From: JBHHZM01 sp046758065
Lineage (GTDB): Bacteria; Pseudomonadota; Alphaproteobacteria; JAAXGF01
Assembly: GCA_046758065.1 (NCBI GenBank)
Contig: JBHHZM010000001.1
Location: 47,455 to 111,454 of the forward strand
Length of the DNA: 64,000 nucleotides
Direction of reading: 5' to 3'
How positions within the stretch are numbered: the first letter of the stretch is position 1; the number at the start of each line of letters is the position of its first letter. Below, piece after piece: positions 51,063 through 60,669 of this stretch. A program made the position numbers and the translations under genes. The notes under the pieces are model-generated. The model had not been told where the DNA came from and searched no databases. It worked only from the letters and a program-made list of their open reading frames with translations.

Positions 51063-51080
51063 CCACTATATCTTGTGTGG
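51063..51080 (+). promoter_or_regulatory. NrdR-box-like element
   Basis: CCACTATATCTTGTGTGG, read on the minus strand, matches the NrdR consensus ACACWAKATATWGTGT at 15 of 16 positions. TTGCAC sixteen bp upstream and TATATC inside it may also form a sigma-70 promoter for the SPOR gene, which starts 41 bp downstream. NrdR normally controls ribonucleotide reductase genes, none of which are here. Confidence 0.35.
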
Positions 51081-51120
51081 CTTTGCACTCCCATATCGTG
51101 TCAGGCGGTCCGTGATCCGC

Positions 51121-52008
51121 ATGCCCGAAATTCCTCGAACGTTGTTCGCCGCCGGCCTCGCGGCCTTATTGGCGCTGACGGGCTGTGCGCGCGCGCCCGA
51201 GGACATGCGGCTGGTCGATGCCGGCGCCGGCGCCTTTGCGGCGGGCGACACCGACGGGTCCGAAGAACGGCTGCGCACGGCTCTCAATATCAACCCCGAC
51301 AACGGCTACGCCCTGATGACCCTGGCCGCCGTCTACGAACGTACCGGGCGCGGAGCGGACGCCGTCAAGCTCTACGCGGCGGCCGCCGAGCGCTACGGAA
51401 AGGCGCCGGTCAGCGCCCTCGGCATCGAGGCGACCGAGCGCGCTGCGTTCGCCGCGCTGGCCCGCGAACGGCTCGCGCTGTTCGAAGGCAGGGACGCCGC
51501 CAAGCAGGCCAAGGCCCGGGAAGCGGCCGCCGACCGCGCCGCGCTCGGGAAGATCTTCGCCAACCTCACGCGCATCACCGACAACCTCAACGGCCTGTCG
51601 TCTTCGGTGCGCAGTGCCGCCGACCGCGTCGCGGCGCTGACCAGGCCCGGCCCGCCGATCGACCTGGCGCCGGGCGTCGGGGGCGGAAAGGCCGACAACG
51701 GACAGGCCGGGTCCGCGGCCGCGAAACCCGCCGCCATGCCCGAGCCCCCGCCGGGTCCGCGAATCCGCTTGCATCTCGCCTCGTTCCGCAGCGCCGCGAA
51801 GGCGAAAAAGGGTTGGGACGAGGTGACCGCCGTGTACCCCGACCTGCTCGACGGTCTCGGCTTCGAGTCCGTGCGCGTCGATCTCGGCCCCGGCATGGGG
51901 GTGTTCTATCGCGTGCTCGCGGGGCCGGTGGCAAGCGAGAAACGGGCCCGCGCCCTATGCCGGCAGTTCAAGACGCGCGGCGCCTTCTGCGCCCTGGTCT
52001 TCAACTAG
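51121..52008 (+). CDS. TPR/SPOR-domain lipoprotein
   Basis: This protein of 295 aa has a lipobox (ALLALTGC, Cys22), a TPR-like part (SEERLRTALNINPDNGYALM, and a second repeat to about 95), a helical middle and a C-terminal SPOR domain (IRLHLASFRSAAKAKKGWDEV split, VFYRVLAGPVASEKRA). The start ATG 51121 gives a proper lipoprotein signal; the frame upstream to 51031 does not. It is likely outer-membrane anchored with peptidoglycan-binding activity at septa. Confidence 0.85.
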   Translation: MPEIPRTLFAAGLAALLALTGCARAPEDMRLVDAGAGAFAAGDTDGSEERLRTALNINPDNGYALMTLAAVYERTGRGADAVKLYAAAAERYGKAPVSALGIEATERAAFAALARERLALFEGRDAAKQAKAREAAADRAALGKIFANLTRITDNLNGLSSSVRSAADRVAALTRPGPPIDLAPGVGGGKADNGQAGSAAAKPAAMPEPPPGPRIRLHLASFRSAAKAKKGWDEVTAVYPDLLDGLGFESVRVDLGPGMGVFYRVLAGPVASEKRARALCRQFKTRGAFCALVFN

Positions 52009-52295
52009 GGCGCTTATACAAAATCTACTGAGACGGTAATCACCTGAACGCTTCTACCAACCCGGCTGTGGGCAGTCTGGGCGCTGCACGAGGCGGCGAG
52101 GAGAGAACCGACGGGCTTTGCCGACCGGGCTCCAAGCGGACATCGGCGGTGCTCGTTGACGTCCGAGGGAGGTCATCTATACGAACCCGTGCCGAGCACA
52201 CTTCACCGTATGCCGGCCCGTGGTTGACGGACCGCGGATGCGCCGCGATGATGCCCGGCCCCGACGGAACCCGAAGCCGGACGGACCATCGAGCG

Positions 52296-53504
52296 ATGTC
52301 GTACCGCATCAACCCGCTGCTCGGCGCCGTCGCGCCGCCGCCGATCGCCGAAGCGCGCGGCTGGATCGCGGGGCGCCGGTTTCCGCCGGACAGGCCGCTG
52401 ATCGACCTCGCCCAGGGCGAGCCCAGCTACCCGCCGCCCGCCGCCCTCGGCCAACATCTCGCCGGCCTCGTCGGCAACCCCGAGACCGCGCGCTACACGG
52501 CGATCGAGGGGCTCTCGTCGTTGCGCGCGGCGCTCGCCGGTCACATCGCCGAGGTCTACGGCGGCGAGGTCGCGGCCGAGCAGGTCTGCATCACCGCCGG
52601 CTGCAACCAGGCATTCTGTCTCGCCGTCATGGCGCTGGCGGGGGTCGGCGACGAGGTGGTCCTGCCGACGCCCTATTACTTCAATCACCAGATGTGGCTC
52701 GACATGCTGGGGGTGCGCGCGGTCCATCTTCCCCTGCGCGCCGGGCGCGGCGGCGTGCCCGACCCGGCCGACGCCGAGACCCGGCTCACCCCGCGCAGCC
52801 GGGCGATCGTCCTGGTGACGCCCAACAATCCGACCGGCGCGATTTATCCGGCCGCAACGATCGCGGCGTTCTACGAACTCGCGCGGGCACGCGGCGTCGC
52901 CCTCGTCGTCGACGAGACCTACCGCGACTTCATTCCGGCGGGCGGGCGGCCGCACGACCTCTTCCGCCGGCCCGACTGGCCGGCGACCTTCGTCCATCTC
53001 TACAGCTTCTCGAAGATCTACGCGCTCACGGGCTATCGGGTCGGCGCCGTCGCCTGCGGGCCCGAGCTCCTGTCGGGCATCGCCAAGGCGATGGACTGCG
53101 TCGCCATCTGCGCGCCGCGCATCGGCCAGCAAGCGGCGCTCTACGGCGTCGAGCATCTCGGCCGATGGCGCCGCCGGATCGGCGCCGAGCTGGTCGGCCG
53201 GGCGCAGGCCCTGCGCGCCGCCTTCAAGCGCAACGATCTGGCGTACGAACTGATCAGCGCCGGCGGGTTCTTCGCCTACCTCCGCCATCCCTTCGACGGC
53301 GTGCCGGCGGCCGACGTGGCGCGCCGACTGGCGGCGGAGCACAACCTTCTCGTCCTGCCGGGCAGCATGTTCGGCCCCGGACAGGAGGCCTACCTGCGCC
53401 TGGCCTTCGCCAATGTCGGCGCCGACCTCATGCCCGAGATCGCCGCCCGCCTCGCCGCCAGTCAGGGCGCGGCGCTCAGCGCTCGTGAAACGCCTCGCTC
53501 CTGA
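52296..53504 (+). CDS. PLP-dependent aminotransferase (class I/II)
   Basis: This fold-type I aminotransferase (402 aa) shows LAQGEPSYPPPAAL, RYTAIEGLSSLRAALAGH, NNPTGAIYP near 180, the Asp of VVDETYRDF, the PLP lysine in YSFSKIYALTGYRVG near 245 and the Arg of YLRLAFANV. It is not closely similar to the one at 27909-29135. Substrate unknown. Its 3' end overlaps that of the convergent HlyD gene by 29 bp. The 287 bp before it hold nothing I recognise. Confidence 0.88.
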   Translation: MSYRINPLLGAVAPPPIAEARGWIAGRRFPPDRPLIDLAQGEPSYPPPAALGQHLAGLVGNPETARYTAIEGLSSLRAALAGHIAEVYGGEVAAEQVCITAGCNQAFCLAVMALAGVGDEVVLPTPYYFNHQMWLDMLGVRAVHLPLRAGRGGVPDPADAETRLTPRSRAIVLVTPNNPTGAIYPAATIAAFYELARARGVALVVDETYRDFIPAGGRPHDLFRRPDWPATFVHLYSFSKIYALTGYRVGAVACGPELLSGIAKAMDCVAICAPRIGQQAALYGVEHLGRWRRRIGAELVGRAQALRAAFKRNDLAYELISAGGFFAYLRHPFDGVPAADVARRLAAEHNLLVLPGSMFGPGQEAYLRLAFANVGADLMPEIAARLAASQGAALSARETPRS

Positions 53505-54762
53505 GCTTGAGGACCGGTTTGAGCAGGTAGTTGAGCACCGACTTGCGGCCGGTGTGGATGTCGATGGTGGCTTGCATGCCCGGCGCGATCGGGAGGTCTC
53601 CGGGCGCATCGCCGAGGTAGGTCTTGTCGGTGCGGGCGACGACGCGGAAGTAGGCCCCGCCCTCGGCGTCGGTGTGCGAATCGGCGGACAGAAAGATGAC
53701 CTCGCCGTCGAGGCTGCCGTAGCGCACGAAATCGTAAGTGCCGATCTTGACCACGGCCCGCTGGCCGACGCGCACGTAACCCACGTCGGTGGGGTTGAGG
53801 CGCGCCTCGACGACCAGGTTGTCGCCGGTGGGGACGATCTCCATGATCGGCTCGCCGGCGCGCACGACGCCGCCGATGGTGTGGTAGCGCAGGCTCTTGA
53901 CGACGCCGTCGATCGGGCTGCGGATTTCGGTGCGCAGCACTTGGTCGGTCGCGCGCGCAAGCGTCTCGCGGGTCTGGGCGATGGCGAGATCGGTCTTGCT
54001 GAGCTGGTCGAGCGCGACGCGGCGGAACTTGAGGCGTTCCTCCTTGAGCCGCTCGCGTGCTTCGGCGATTGCGGCCTGCGCCCGCGGAATGCCGGCCTCG
54101 AGGGTCCTGAGTTCGCCCTCGAGCTGTTCGGCCTCGCGTTGCAGCTTGAGATGGTCAATCTTGGGCGTCAGGTTGTCCTTGACGAGTTCCTGCGACATGG
54201 CGAGCTCTTCACGGGCGAATTCGAGGTCGCGGGTGACGGCGGCGCGCTTCGCCTTCATCTCGGCGATGGCGAGTTCGCGCTGGCGCGCCTGTTCCTTGAG
54301 CACCCTGAGACTCGAAGCAAGCTCGTCCTGGCGCGCCTGATAGGCCTGTCGCTCGGCTTCGAGCAGTTCGGGCCGGTCCGCCGCCATCTTCTCGGGAAAT
54401 GCCGGCGCCACACCGTTCGCTTCGGCGAGCAGGCGGGCGCGGGTGAGCAGCAGGGAATCGAGGCGGACGGCGAGTTCCTCACGGCCGGCCCCCGAGGCGG
54501 TAAGGTCGAGCTGCACCAGCGGATCGCCGGCCTTGACCCGGTCGCCGTCGACGACTTGGATCGCCTCGATGATGCCGCCCTCGAGGTGCTGGATCACCTT
54601 GACCTGACCCTGGGGGACGACCTCGCCGACGGCAATCGCCACTTCCTCGAGCTCGGCGAAGTAGGCCCAGACGCCGATCGCGACCAGGAAGGCCATGACC
54701 AGCCAAGCGAGCCGCCGGAACCGGGCCGGCGTGCGCGCGACGACGTCGTCGAGACGGCTCAT
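53476..54762 (-). CDS. Type I secretion membrane fusion protein (HlyD family)
   Basis: The 428-aa adaptor has one N-terminal membrane helix (LAWLVMAFLVAIGVWAYF, residues 20-37), a lipoyl-like half (VIQHLEGGIIEAI, DGDRVKAGDPLVQLD), a long periplasmic coiled coil (about 105-270) and the closing beta-barrel region (DVGYVRVGQRAVVKI). It bridges the ABC exporter and TolC. The ATG overlaps the exporter stop as ATGA. The arrangement and length match HlyD/LapC/PrsE adaptors. Confidence 0.93.
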   Translation of the reverse strand: MSRLDDVVARTPARFRRLAWLVMAFLVAIGVWAYFAELEEVAIAVGEVVPQGQVKVIQHLEGGIIEAIQVVDGDRVKAGDPLVQLDLTASGAGREELAVRLDSLLLTRARLLAEANGVAPAFPEKMAADRPELLEAERQAYQARQDELASSLRVLKEQARQRELAIAEMKAKRAAVTRDLEFAREELAMSQELVKDNLTPKIDHLKLQREAEQLEGELRTLEAGIPRAQAAIAEARERLKEERLKFRRVALDQLSKTDLAIAQTRETLARATDQVLRTEIRSPIDGVVKSLRYHTIGGVVRAGEPIMEIVPTGDNLVVEARLNPTDVGYVRVGQRAVVKIGTYDFVRYGSLDGEVIFLSADSHTDAEGGAYFRVVARTDKTYLGDAPGDLPIAPGMQATIDIHTGRKSVLNYLLKPVLKLRSEAFHER

Positions 54763-56489
54763 GCCTTGGTGGCCTGCACGGCCGCGGGCCGGGGCGCCCC
54801 TCCCATGAGCCGCGGCAGCACCTCGCGCGACGGTCCGGCGGCGCGAATCCGGCCGCGGTCGAGCACCACGATATGCCTGCACGCCGACAGCAGTGCGGGC
54901 GCATGACTGACCAGCACGACCGTGTGATCGTCGGCGAGTTTGACCAGCGTCTCGCGCAGGGCGTTCTGCGCCGGCTGGTCGAGGTTGCTCGTCACCTCGT
55001 CGAGCAGCAGCGCCGGCGGATCTCTGAGCAGTGCGCGGGCGATCGCGATGCGCTGGCGTTCTCCGCCCGACAGCCGGGAGCCCGCTTCGCCCACGTCGGT
55101 GGCGTAGCCGTCGGGCAGGTCGATGATGAAGTCGTGAGCGCCGGCGAGCCGTGCGGCGGCGGCGATCTCGTCGTCATCGGCCTCGGAATTCGCGATGGCG
55201 ATGTTGTCACGGATCGAGCCGGCGAACAGGATGCTTTCCTGGGGCACGTAGCCGATCCAGCCGGCGATCTCGCGGCGGGTGAACTGGCCGACGTCGGCGC
55301 CGTCGAGCAGGACCCGGCCCTCGCTCGGCGCATAGAGGCCCTGCATCAGCTTCAGCAGCGTGGTCTTGCCGCTGCCGTTGTTGCCCACCAATCCGACCAT
55401 GCCGCCGGGCTTGATTTTCAGGGCGACGCCGTCGATCACCGGCGGGCGCTGGGGGTCGTAGCAGAAGCGGACGTCTTCGAGCGTCAATTCGCCCTGCGGA
55501 CGCTCGAGCGCGAGCTTGCTCTCCGTGCGCTCGCCGGGAAGCGCGAAGGCTTCGCCCAGCCGCTTGATCGCCTGTCTGTACTGGGCGTAATAGCGCCAGG
55601 CGCCGACCAGTTGATTGAACGGCGAGATGATGCGGTTGCTCAGCATGTTGGTCGCGATCAGCGCGCCGATGGTGATCCGCTGGTCGATGATCGCGACGGC
55701 GCCGAAGCCGGTGAGAGCGACGGTGGTGAGCGCCGCCATGACGAGGCCCGCGTTGACGTAGCCGTCGCCCTTGGCGCCCCGTCCGTGGGCGCGCTCGATG
55801 GTGGTGGCGTGCGCTTCCTCCCAGCGCGGCCGGAAGCTGTCGCCGAGCGCCAGCGCCTTGACGGTGGCGCGCCCGGCGAGCATCTCGGAAATCAGCGCGT
55901 CGCGGCCCATGGCGGCGGCGCGTTCCTCTCCCGAGACGCTTTTCATGACCTGTCCCGAACGCCAGGCGAGCAGCAGGAAGATCGGAATCGCGACCACGAT
56001 GACCCAGGCGATGGGCGCGGCGATGATGAACACCAGAACGAGGAAGAGCGCGACGAACGGCAGGTCGGCCACGAGCACCGCGGTCGAACCGCAGTAGACG
56101 TTGCGCACCGTGTCGACGTCGCGGAACAGGACGTGCCAGTAGCTTGCCGGCCGGCTTTCGAGCACCGCGAGCGGCAGCGAGGCGAGCTTGTCGAACAGCT
56201 TTTCGCCAAGGCCGGCGTCGATCCGCACGGCGGCGCGCTGCAGAAGGCGGGCGCGGGCCTGCCGCAGCACGAAATCGAAGAAAACGGCGATGGCGACGCC
56301 GATAACGAGCGCGTAGAGGGTGTCGAGCCCCTGATAGAAGACGACCCGGTCGTAAACCTGCAGGATGAACACCGGCAGCGCCAGTGCGAGCACGTTGACG
56401 AACAGGGACATCAACGCGACGTCACGGAACGCGGGCCGTAACGGCTTGAGCAGCGGCTTTAGCCAACTGTTGGAGCGCGGCGCTTCCAT
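54759..56489 (-). CDS. Type I secretion ABC exporter (HlyB/PrtD family)
   Basis: This exporter of 576 aa combines a six-helix membrane domain (about 20-310) and an ATPase with Walker A (LVGNNGSGKTTLLKL), signature LSGGERQRIAIARAL and Walker B ALLLDEVTSNLD. It has no N-terminal C39 or C39-like domain, so it belongs to the PrtD/LapB-type exporters of RTX-like or adhesin proteins. No substrate gene with glycine-rich repeats is present in the window. The TolC-type protein at 58930-60483 is the likely outer-membrane partner. Confidence 0.92.
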   Translation of the reverse strand: MEAPRSNSWLKPLLKPLRPAFRDVALMSLFVNVLALALPVFILQVYDRVVFYQGLDTLYALVIGVAIAVFFDFVLRQARARLLQRAAVRIDAGLGEKLFDKLASLPLAVLESRPASYWHVLFRDVDTVRNVYCGSTAVLVADLPFVALFLVLVFIIAAPIAWVIVVAIPIFLLLAWRSGQVMKSVSGEERAAAMGRDALISEMLAGRATVKALALGDSFRPRWEEAHATTIERAHGRGAKGDGYVNAGLVMAALTTVALTGFGAVAIIDQRITIGALIATNMLSNRIISPFNQLVGAWRYYAQYRQAIKRLGEAFALPGERTESKLALERPQGELTLEDVRFCYDPQRPPVIDGVALKIKPGGMVGLVGNNGSGKTTLLKLMQGLYAPSEGRVLLDGADVGQFTRREIAGWIGYVPQESILFAGSIRDNIAIANSEADDDEIAAAARLAGAHDFIIDLPDGYATDVGEAGSRLSGGERQRIAIARALLRDPPALLLDEVTSNLDQPAQNALRETLVKLADDHTVVLVSHAPALLSACRHIVVLDRGRIRAAGPSREVLPRLMGGAPRPAAVQATKA

Positions 56490-56700
56490 GACCGTATTTG
56501 GGCAATTATGATTGGCGGAGGCAACAGAAAAGCCGTTCCGCGTAAAATCGTCGAGTTTGCGGCGACCCTAAACCAACTGTTTACCGGGCATGCCGTAATG
56601 ATCAAGGCATCATGGTTAAGATGTTCTGAACGGTGGTCCCGGACGGGATTATACCGATGCAGTACGCCATCTCGCAGGCCGTAATCGCTGGATTATCCGC

Positions 56701-58890
56701 ATGAAGAAGCGGCGGTTGACATTTCTGGTCGCGTTCATCGTGACGGTGGCTTTCGTCCTCCTGGGCTACTGGGACCCGTTGCCGATTCAGGTTCTGCGCC
56801 TCAAGACCTTCGACCTATACCAGCGGCTGCATCCGCGCGAACCCACCCGTCAACCCGTCATCATCGTCGATCTCGACGAAGAAAGCCTGGCTGCGTACGG
56901 CCAGTGGCCGTGGCCGCGCACCCTGGTGGCCGATCTGGTGAGCCGGCTGATGGATCTCGGCGCCGTCGTCGTCGGCTTCGACGTGGTCTTCGCCGAGCCC
57001 GACCGCATGTCGCCGGCCCATGTGATCGAGGCGCTGCGCGGTCTCGACGAGAACACCCGCGCGCAGCTCGAGCGCTTGCCGTCGACCGATGTGATGTTCG
57101 CCGACATCCTGCGGCGCAGTCGCGTGGTGCTCGGTCAGTCGACGAATTTCCGGCCGGTACCGACCGCCACCGACACGCTCGCACGCAAGGCGCAGATCGC
57201 CGAGCTCGGCGGCGACCCGCGCCGCTGGCTGTTCAACTTCGCCGGCATCACCCGCAATTTGCCCGAGCTCGAGCAGGCGGCGTCGGGCCTGGGCATGTTC
57301 ACGCTCAAACCCGAAGTCGACGGCGTGGTGCGCCGGGTGCCGATGATGATGCGCGTGGGCACCGACATCTACCCCTCGCTCACCGTCGAGATGCTGCGCG
57401 TCGCCACCGGGCAGAATACGATCGTCGTCGAATCCGACCCCGCGGGCGTCAAGAGCATCATCGTCGCCGGCGTCAAGATTCCCACCGATTCGGCGGGGCG
57501 CACCTGGGTCAATTTCACGCCGTACAGCCGTTCGCGGTACATTTCGGCCAAGGACGTGCTCGACGGCACCGTGCCGCGCGATCTCATCGCCAAGCGTCTC
57601 GTTCTCGTCGGCACCTCGGCGGTCGGCCTGCTCGACATCAAGACCACGCCGATCGACGATGCCATGCCGGGGGTCGATGTCCACGCCCAGATCCTCGAGA
57701 CGATCCTGGCGAACGCCTATCTCGGACGGCCGAACTTTACCCGCGCGGTCGAGCTCTCGATGGTGATCGCGGTGTCGCTGATCCTGACCGGCATGATCGG
57801 CGGCGTCGGCGCGGTCTGGGGCCTGTTCGTCGGCGGCAGCGTACTGGCGGCGATGGCGGGGTTGTCCTGGTACCTCTACGTCGAGCAGGGATTTCTGCTC
57901 TCGGTCACCTACATCGGCATCTGCAGCTTCGTCCTCTACAGCATTCTTACCTACATGAACTACGTCCGCGAAGAGACCGAGCGCCGGCAGGTCCGCGACG
58001 CCTTCAGCCGTTATATGACCCCGGCGCTCGTCGAGCAACTCGCCGCCAATCCGGACCGGCTCAAGCTGGGCGGCGAGATGAGGGACATGACGCTGCTGTT
58101 CTGCGACATCCGGGGGTTTACCGGCATCTCGGAAACGTACAAGACCGATCCTCAGGGACTGACGCGTCTGATCAACCGCTTCCTGACGCCGATGACGGAC
58201 ATGATTCTCGAGCGCCGGGGCACCATCGACAAGTACATGGGCGACTGCATCATGGCCTTCTGGAACGCGCCGCTCGACGACGAAGATCACGCGCGGCACG
58301 CCTGCAGTTCGGCGCTCACCATGATCGCGGGCATCGGCGCGCTCAACGACACCCTGAAGGCCGAGGCGGAAGCCGAGGGGCGCCCCTACCTGCCGATCAA
58401 GATCGGCATCGGGCTCAACTCGGGCGAGTGCTGCGTCGGCAACATGGGCTCGGAGCAGCGGTTCGACTACTCGGTGCTCGGCGACGCCGTGAACCTCGCT
58501 TCGCGGCTCGAGGGACAGTCGAAGACCTATGGGGTCGACATCGTCATGGGCGAGAATACGCAGGCGTGGGCCTCCGACTATGCCGCGCTCGAGCTCGACC
58601 TCATCCGGGTCAAGGGCAAAGACGAGGCGGTGCGCATTTACGCGCTTCTGGGCGAGCCCGAGATGCATGAAACGCCGGAGGTCGCCGAGCTCATAAGACT
58701 CCACGGCGAGATGCTTGCGGCCTATCGCAGCCGGCGCTGGACCCGGGCGCGCGAACTGGTGGGAAACTGCCGCAGGCTGAACGGCGGCCTCGACCGACTC
58801 TACGACCTTTACGAGGAACGGCTCGACGCCTACGAGGCATCGCCGCCGGGGGCGGACTGGGACGGCGTCTTCGTCGCCACCACCAAGTAG
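56701..58890 (+). CDS. CHASE2-domain adenylate/guanylate cyclase
   Basis: This membrane cyclase (729 aa) has an N-terminal helix (LTFLVAFIVTVAFVLLGYW), a large periplasmic CHASE2 sensor (about 30-340), and three membrane helices (350-420). A class III cyclase domain (about 440-640) follows: metal Asp in LFCDIRGFTGIS and YMGDCIMAFW, and Asn/Arg in VLGDAVNLASRLEG. It makes cAMP or cGMP from an outside signal. The C-terminal 90 residues form a helical tail. It is inserted between the exporter/adaptor pair and the TolC gene. Confidence 0.92.
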   Translation: MKKRRLTFLVAFIVTVAFVLLGYWDPLPIQVLRLKTFDLYQRLHPREPTRQPVIIVDLDEESLAAYGQWPWPRTLVADLVSRLMDLGAVVVGFDVVFAEPDRMSPAHVIEALRGLDENTRAQLERLPSTDVMFADILRRSRVVLGQSTNFRPVPTATDTLARKAQIAELGGDPRRWLFNFAGITRNLPELEQAASGLGMFTLKPEVDGVVRRVPMMMRVGTDIYPSLTVEMLRVATGQNTIVVESDPAGVKSIIVAGVKIPTDSAGRTWVNFTPYSRSRYISAKDVLDGTVPRDLIAKRLVLVGTSAVGLLDIKTTPIDDAMPGVDVHAQILETILANAYLGRPNFTRAVELSMVIAVSLILTGMIGGVGAVWGLFVGGSVLAAMAGLSWYLYVEQGFLLSVTYIGICSFVLYSILTYMNYVREETERRQVRDAFSRYMTPALVEQLAANPDRLKLGGEMRDMTLLFCDIRGFTGISETYKTDPQGLTRLINRFLTPMTDMILERRGTIDKYMGDCIMAFWNAPLDDEDHARHACSSALTMIAGIGALNDTLKAEAEAEGRPYLPIKIGIGLNSGECCVGNMGSEQRFDYSVLGDAVNLASRLEGQSKTYGVDIVMGENTQAWASDYAALELDLIRVKGKDEAVRIYALLGEPEMHETPEVAELIRLHGEMLAAYRSRRWTRARELVGNCRRLNGGLDRLYDLYEERLDAYEASPPGADWDGVFVATTK

Positions 58891-58929
58891 CGTGGAAGCG
58901 GTATTCGGCCGGTCGCAATCCGTCCGCGG

Positions 58930-60483
58930 TTACTCGAACGACCAGAAGCGCTGGAAGTTGGGATGTATGTCCCCGTCGCCAATGACGGGTGGCGGGGCGC
59001 TTGGCCGGGTCGTTGGCGGGGCGGGCGTCGTGACCAAGCGCGCGGGCGCCGCCGGCGCCGTGACGGGAGCCGGCATCGGATTTTCGAGCTTCGCCGCGAC
59101 GCCGGCCATTTTCTCGTCCGCCGCCGCGGACGACGCCCCGGCGCCGGCGGCCCAAGCGACGAAGGACAGATCGGGTTCGACCGATGCGGCCTCGATCAGG
59201 GCGCCCGGCGTCAGCCGTCCCAGGGCGGCGACCAGGCGATAGAGCGCGATTCGGCCATCGAACTCGGCGTCGACCAGGCTGATCTGGGCGTTGAACACCT
59301 CGTTCTCGGCGTCGAGCACGTTCATCACCGTTTCCTTGCCGGCCTCGCGCAGTTTCTGCCGGGCGTCGTGCACCTCGATGGCGATGTTGACCGCGTTCTC
59401 GAGCAGCTCGACGCGCGCCCGCGTGGTGTCGAGCTGTTCCCAGGCGAGGCGTACGTCCTCGAGGACCTTGCGGTCGACGAAGGCGTTGTTGTCGATGGTC
59501 GCGAGATAACGGAATGCGGCCTCCGCCGAGTCGGCACGCGTCGAAAAGCCGGAAAACAGCTCCCAGTTGGCCTGTACCTTGATCGTATAGTCGCGCCGCG
59601 TGCCGAGTACGCCTTCGTCGTCCTGCTCGAAGTTGTACTCGCCGACGAGATCGAACCGCGGGTAGTACGGCGACCGGGCGCCGCGTTTGCGCTGCCTGGC
59701 GATGTCGATGGCGCGCTGGCTGTTGATCGCCGTGGGGTTCTCGGCGGCGGCGGCTTCCTCGGCCTCGGTGAGCGTCGCGGGCACCTGGTCGACGGGCAGC
59801 GGCGGCAGCATCATGCTGCCCATCTCGGGCGGCCTGCCGAAGACCTGGGTATAGCGGGTAACGGCGTTCTTCAGGTTGCCCTCGAAGGCGATGCGACGCT
59901 CCTTGGCGATCTGGAGCCGGGATTTTGCCTGGAGCACGTCGACGGAGATGCCGGCGCCGCGCTGGACGCGCTCGTCTTCGAGGTTGAGCTGGATCTGGAT
60001 GATGTGCTCGTTGCGCACCGCGAAATCGATAAGCTGGCTGTGGCGCAACACGTTGAGATACGCCGACGAAGCCTCGAAAAAGACCTGCTGCCGGGTCGCG
60101 TCGAGGTCGATTTCGGCGACCGTCCGGTTGAGCCGCGCGGTTTCGTTGTTGGTCTCGCGGCGGAAGCCGTCGAACAGGTTCTGGGTGATCGTCACCGTTA
60201 CCTTGTCGCGCGTCGTGTCGAGGTCGCGCCCGTTGCGGACCGCGCGAAGACCGGGACTGTCGGTCTTCTGATAACCGTAGTCGGAGAACAGCGTCATCTG
60301 CGGGAGATACTCGGAGAACGCGCTCTTCACGCCCTCCGTCGCCGCCGACACCTCGTTGCGCGCCGCATTGATTTGCGGATGGGTTTGCAGGAGGTACTCG
60401 ATCTCCTGGGACAGACTCCCCGCTTGCGCCGGTCCCGCCGTCAGGGCGATGATCGCGCCCAACGCCAACGATCTGACTGTCAT
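58930..60483 (-). CDS. tolC: TolC-family outer-membrane protein
   Basis: The outer-membrane efflux/secretion duct (517 aa) has a signal peptide (LALGAIIALTAGPAQA) and two repeats of the TolC fold: QEIEYLLQTHPQINAARNEV near 25, ASSAYLNVLRHSQLIDFAV near 150 and the matching second half with VRLAWEQLDTTRARVELLENA near 370. The last 80 residues are a proline/alanine-rich tail. ATG 60483 follows GAGGTGGGGGGA. It probably works with the ABC/HlyD pair upstream on the same strand, separated by the cyclase. Confidence 0.9.
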   Translation of the reverse strand: MTVRSLALGAIIALTAGPAQAGSLSQEIEYLLQTHPQINAARNEVSAATEGVKSAFSEYLPQMTLFSDYGYQKTDSPGLRAVRNGRDLDTTRDKVTVTITQNLFDGFRRETNNETARLNRTVAEIDLDATRQQVFFEASSAYLNVLRHSQLIDFAVRNEHIIQIQLNLEDERVQRGAGISVDVLQAKSRLQIAKERRIAFEGNLKNAVTRYTQVFGRPPEMGSMMLPPLPVDQVPATLTEAEEAAAAENPTAINSQRAIDIARQRKRGARSPYYPRFDLVGEYNFEQDDEGVLGTRRDYTIKVQANWELFSGFSTRADSAEAAFRYLATIDNNAFVDRKVLEDVRLAWEQLDTTRARVELLENAVNIAIEVHDARQKLREAGKETVMNVLDAENEVFNAQISLVDAEFDGRIALYRLVAALGRLTPGALIEAASVEPDLSFVAWAAGAGASSAAADEKMAGVAAKLENPMPAPVTAPAAPARLVTTPAPPTTRPSAPPPVIGDGDIHPNFQRFWSFE

Positions 60484-60669
60484 TCCCCCCACCTCTGCCT
60501 TACTCGGCGCGGCGCGACCGCTCGGCCCGGAAATTCCCTCACGCGCGCGCTTCACCCCCCGGAGGTGCCCGCCGCGCCCACCTCGCGCGCCGATCCCATT
60601 AATTAAAGTCTAGCACAGCGAAAATCCCGTGCAACCGAGGGGGCGGGGCGCCGCCTCGTTGCGGCGGCG

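Noticed and set aside
51086..51101. Second NrdR box
   Set aside because: Only the ATAT core and one GTGT arm match, and its spacing to the first box is not the usual one.
52009..52295. A structured RNA (tRNA, RNase P, SRP or 6S RNA)
   Set aside because: I compared the region with the conserved cores of these RNAs and found none; it appears to be ordinary intergenic DNA.
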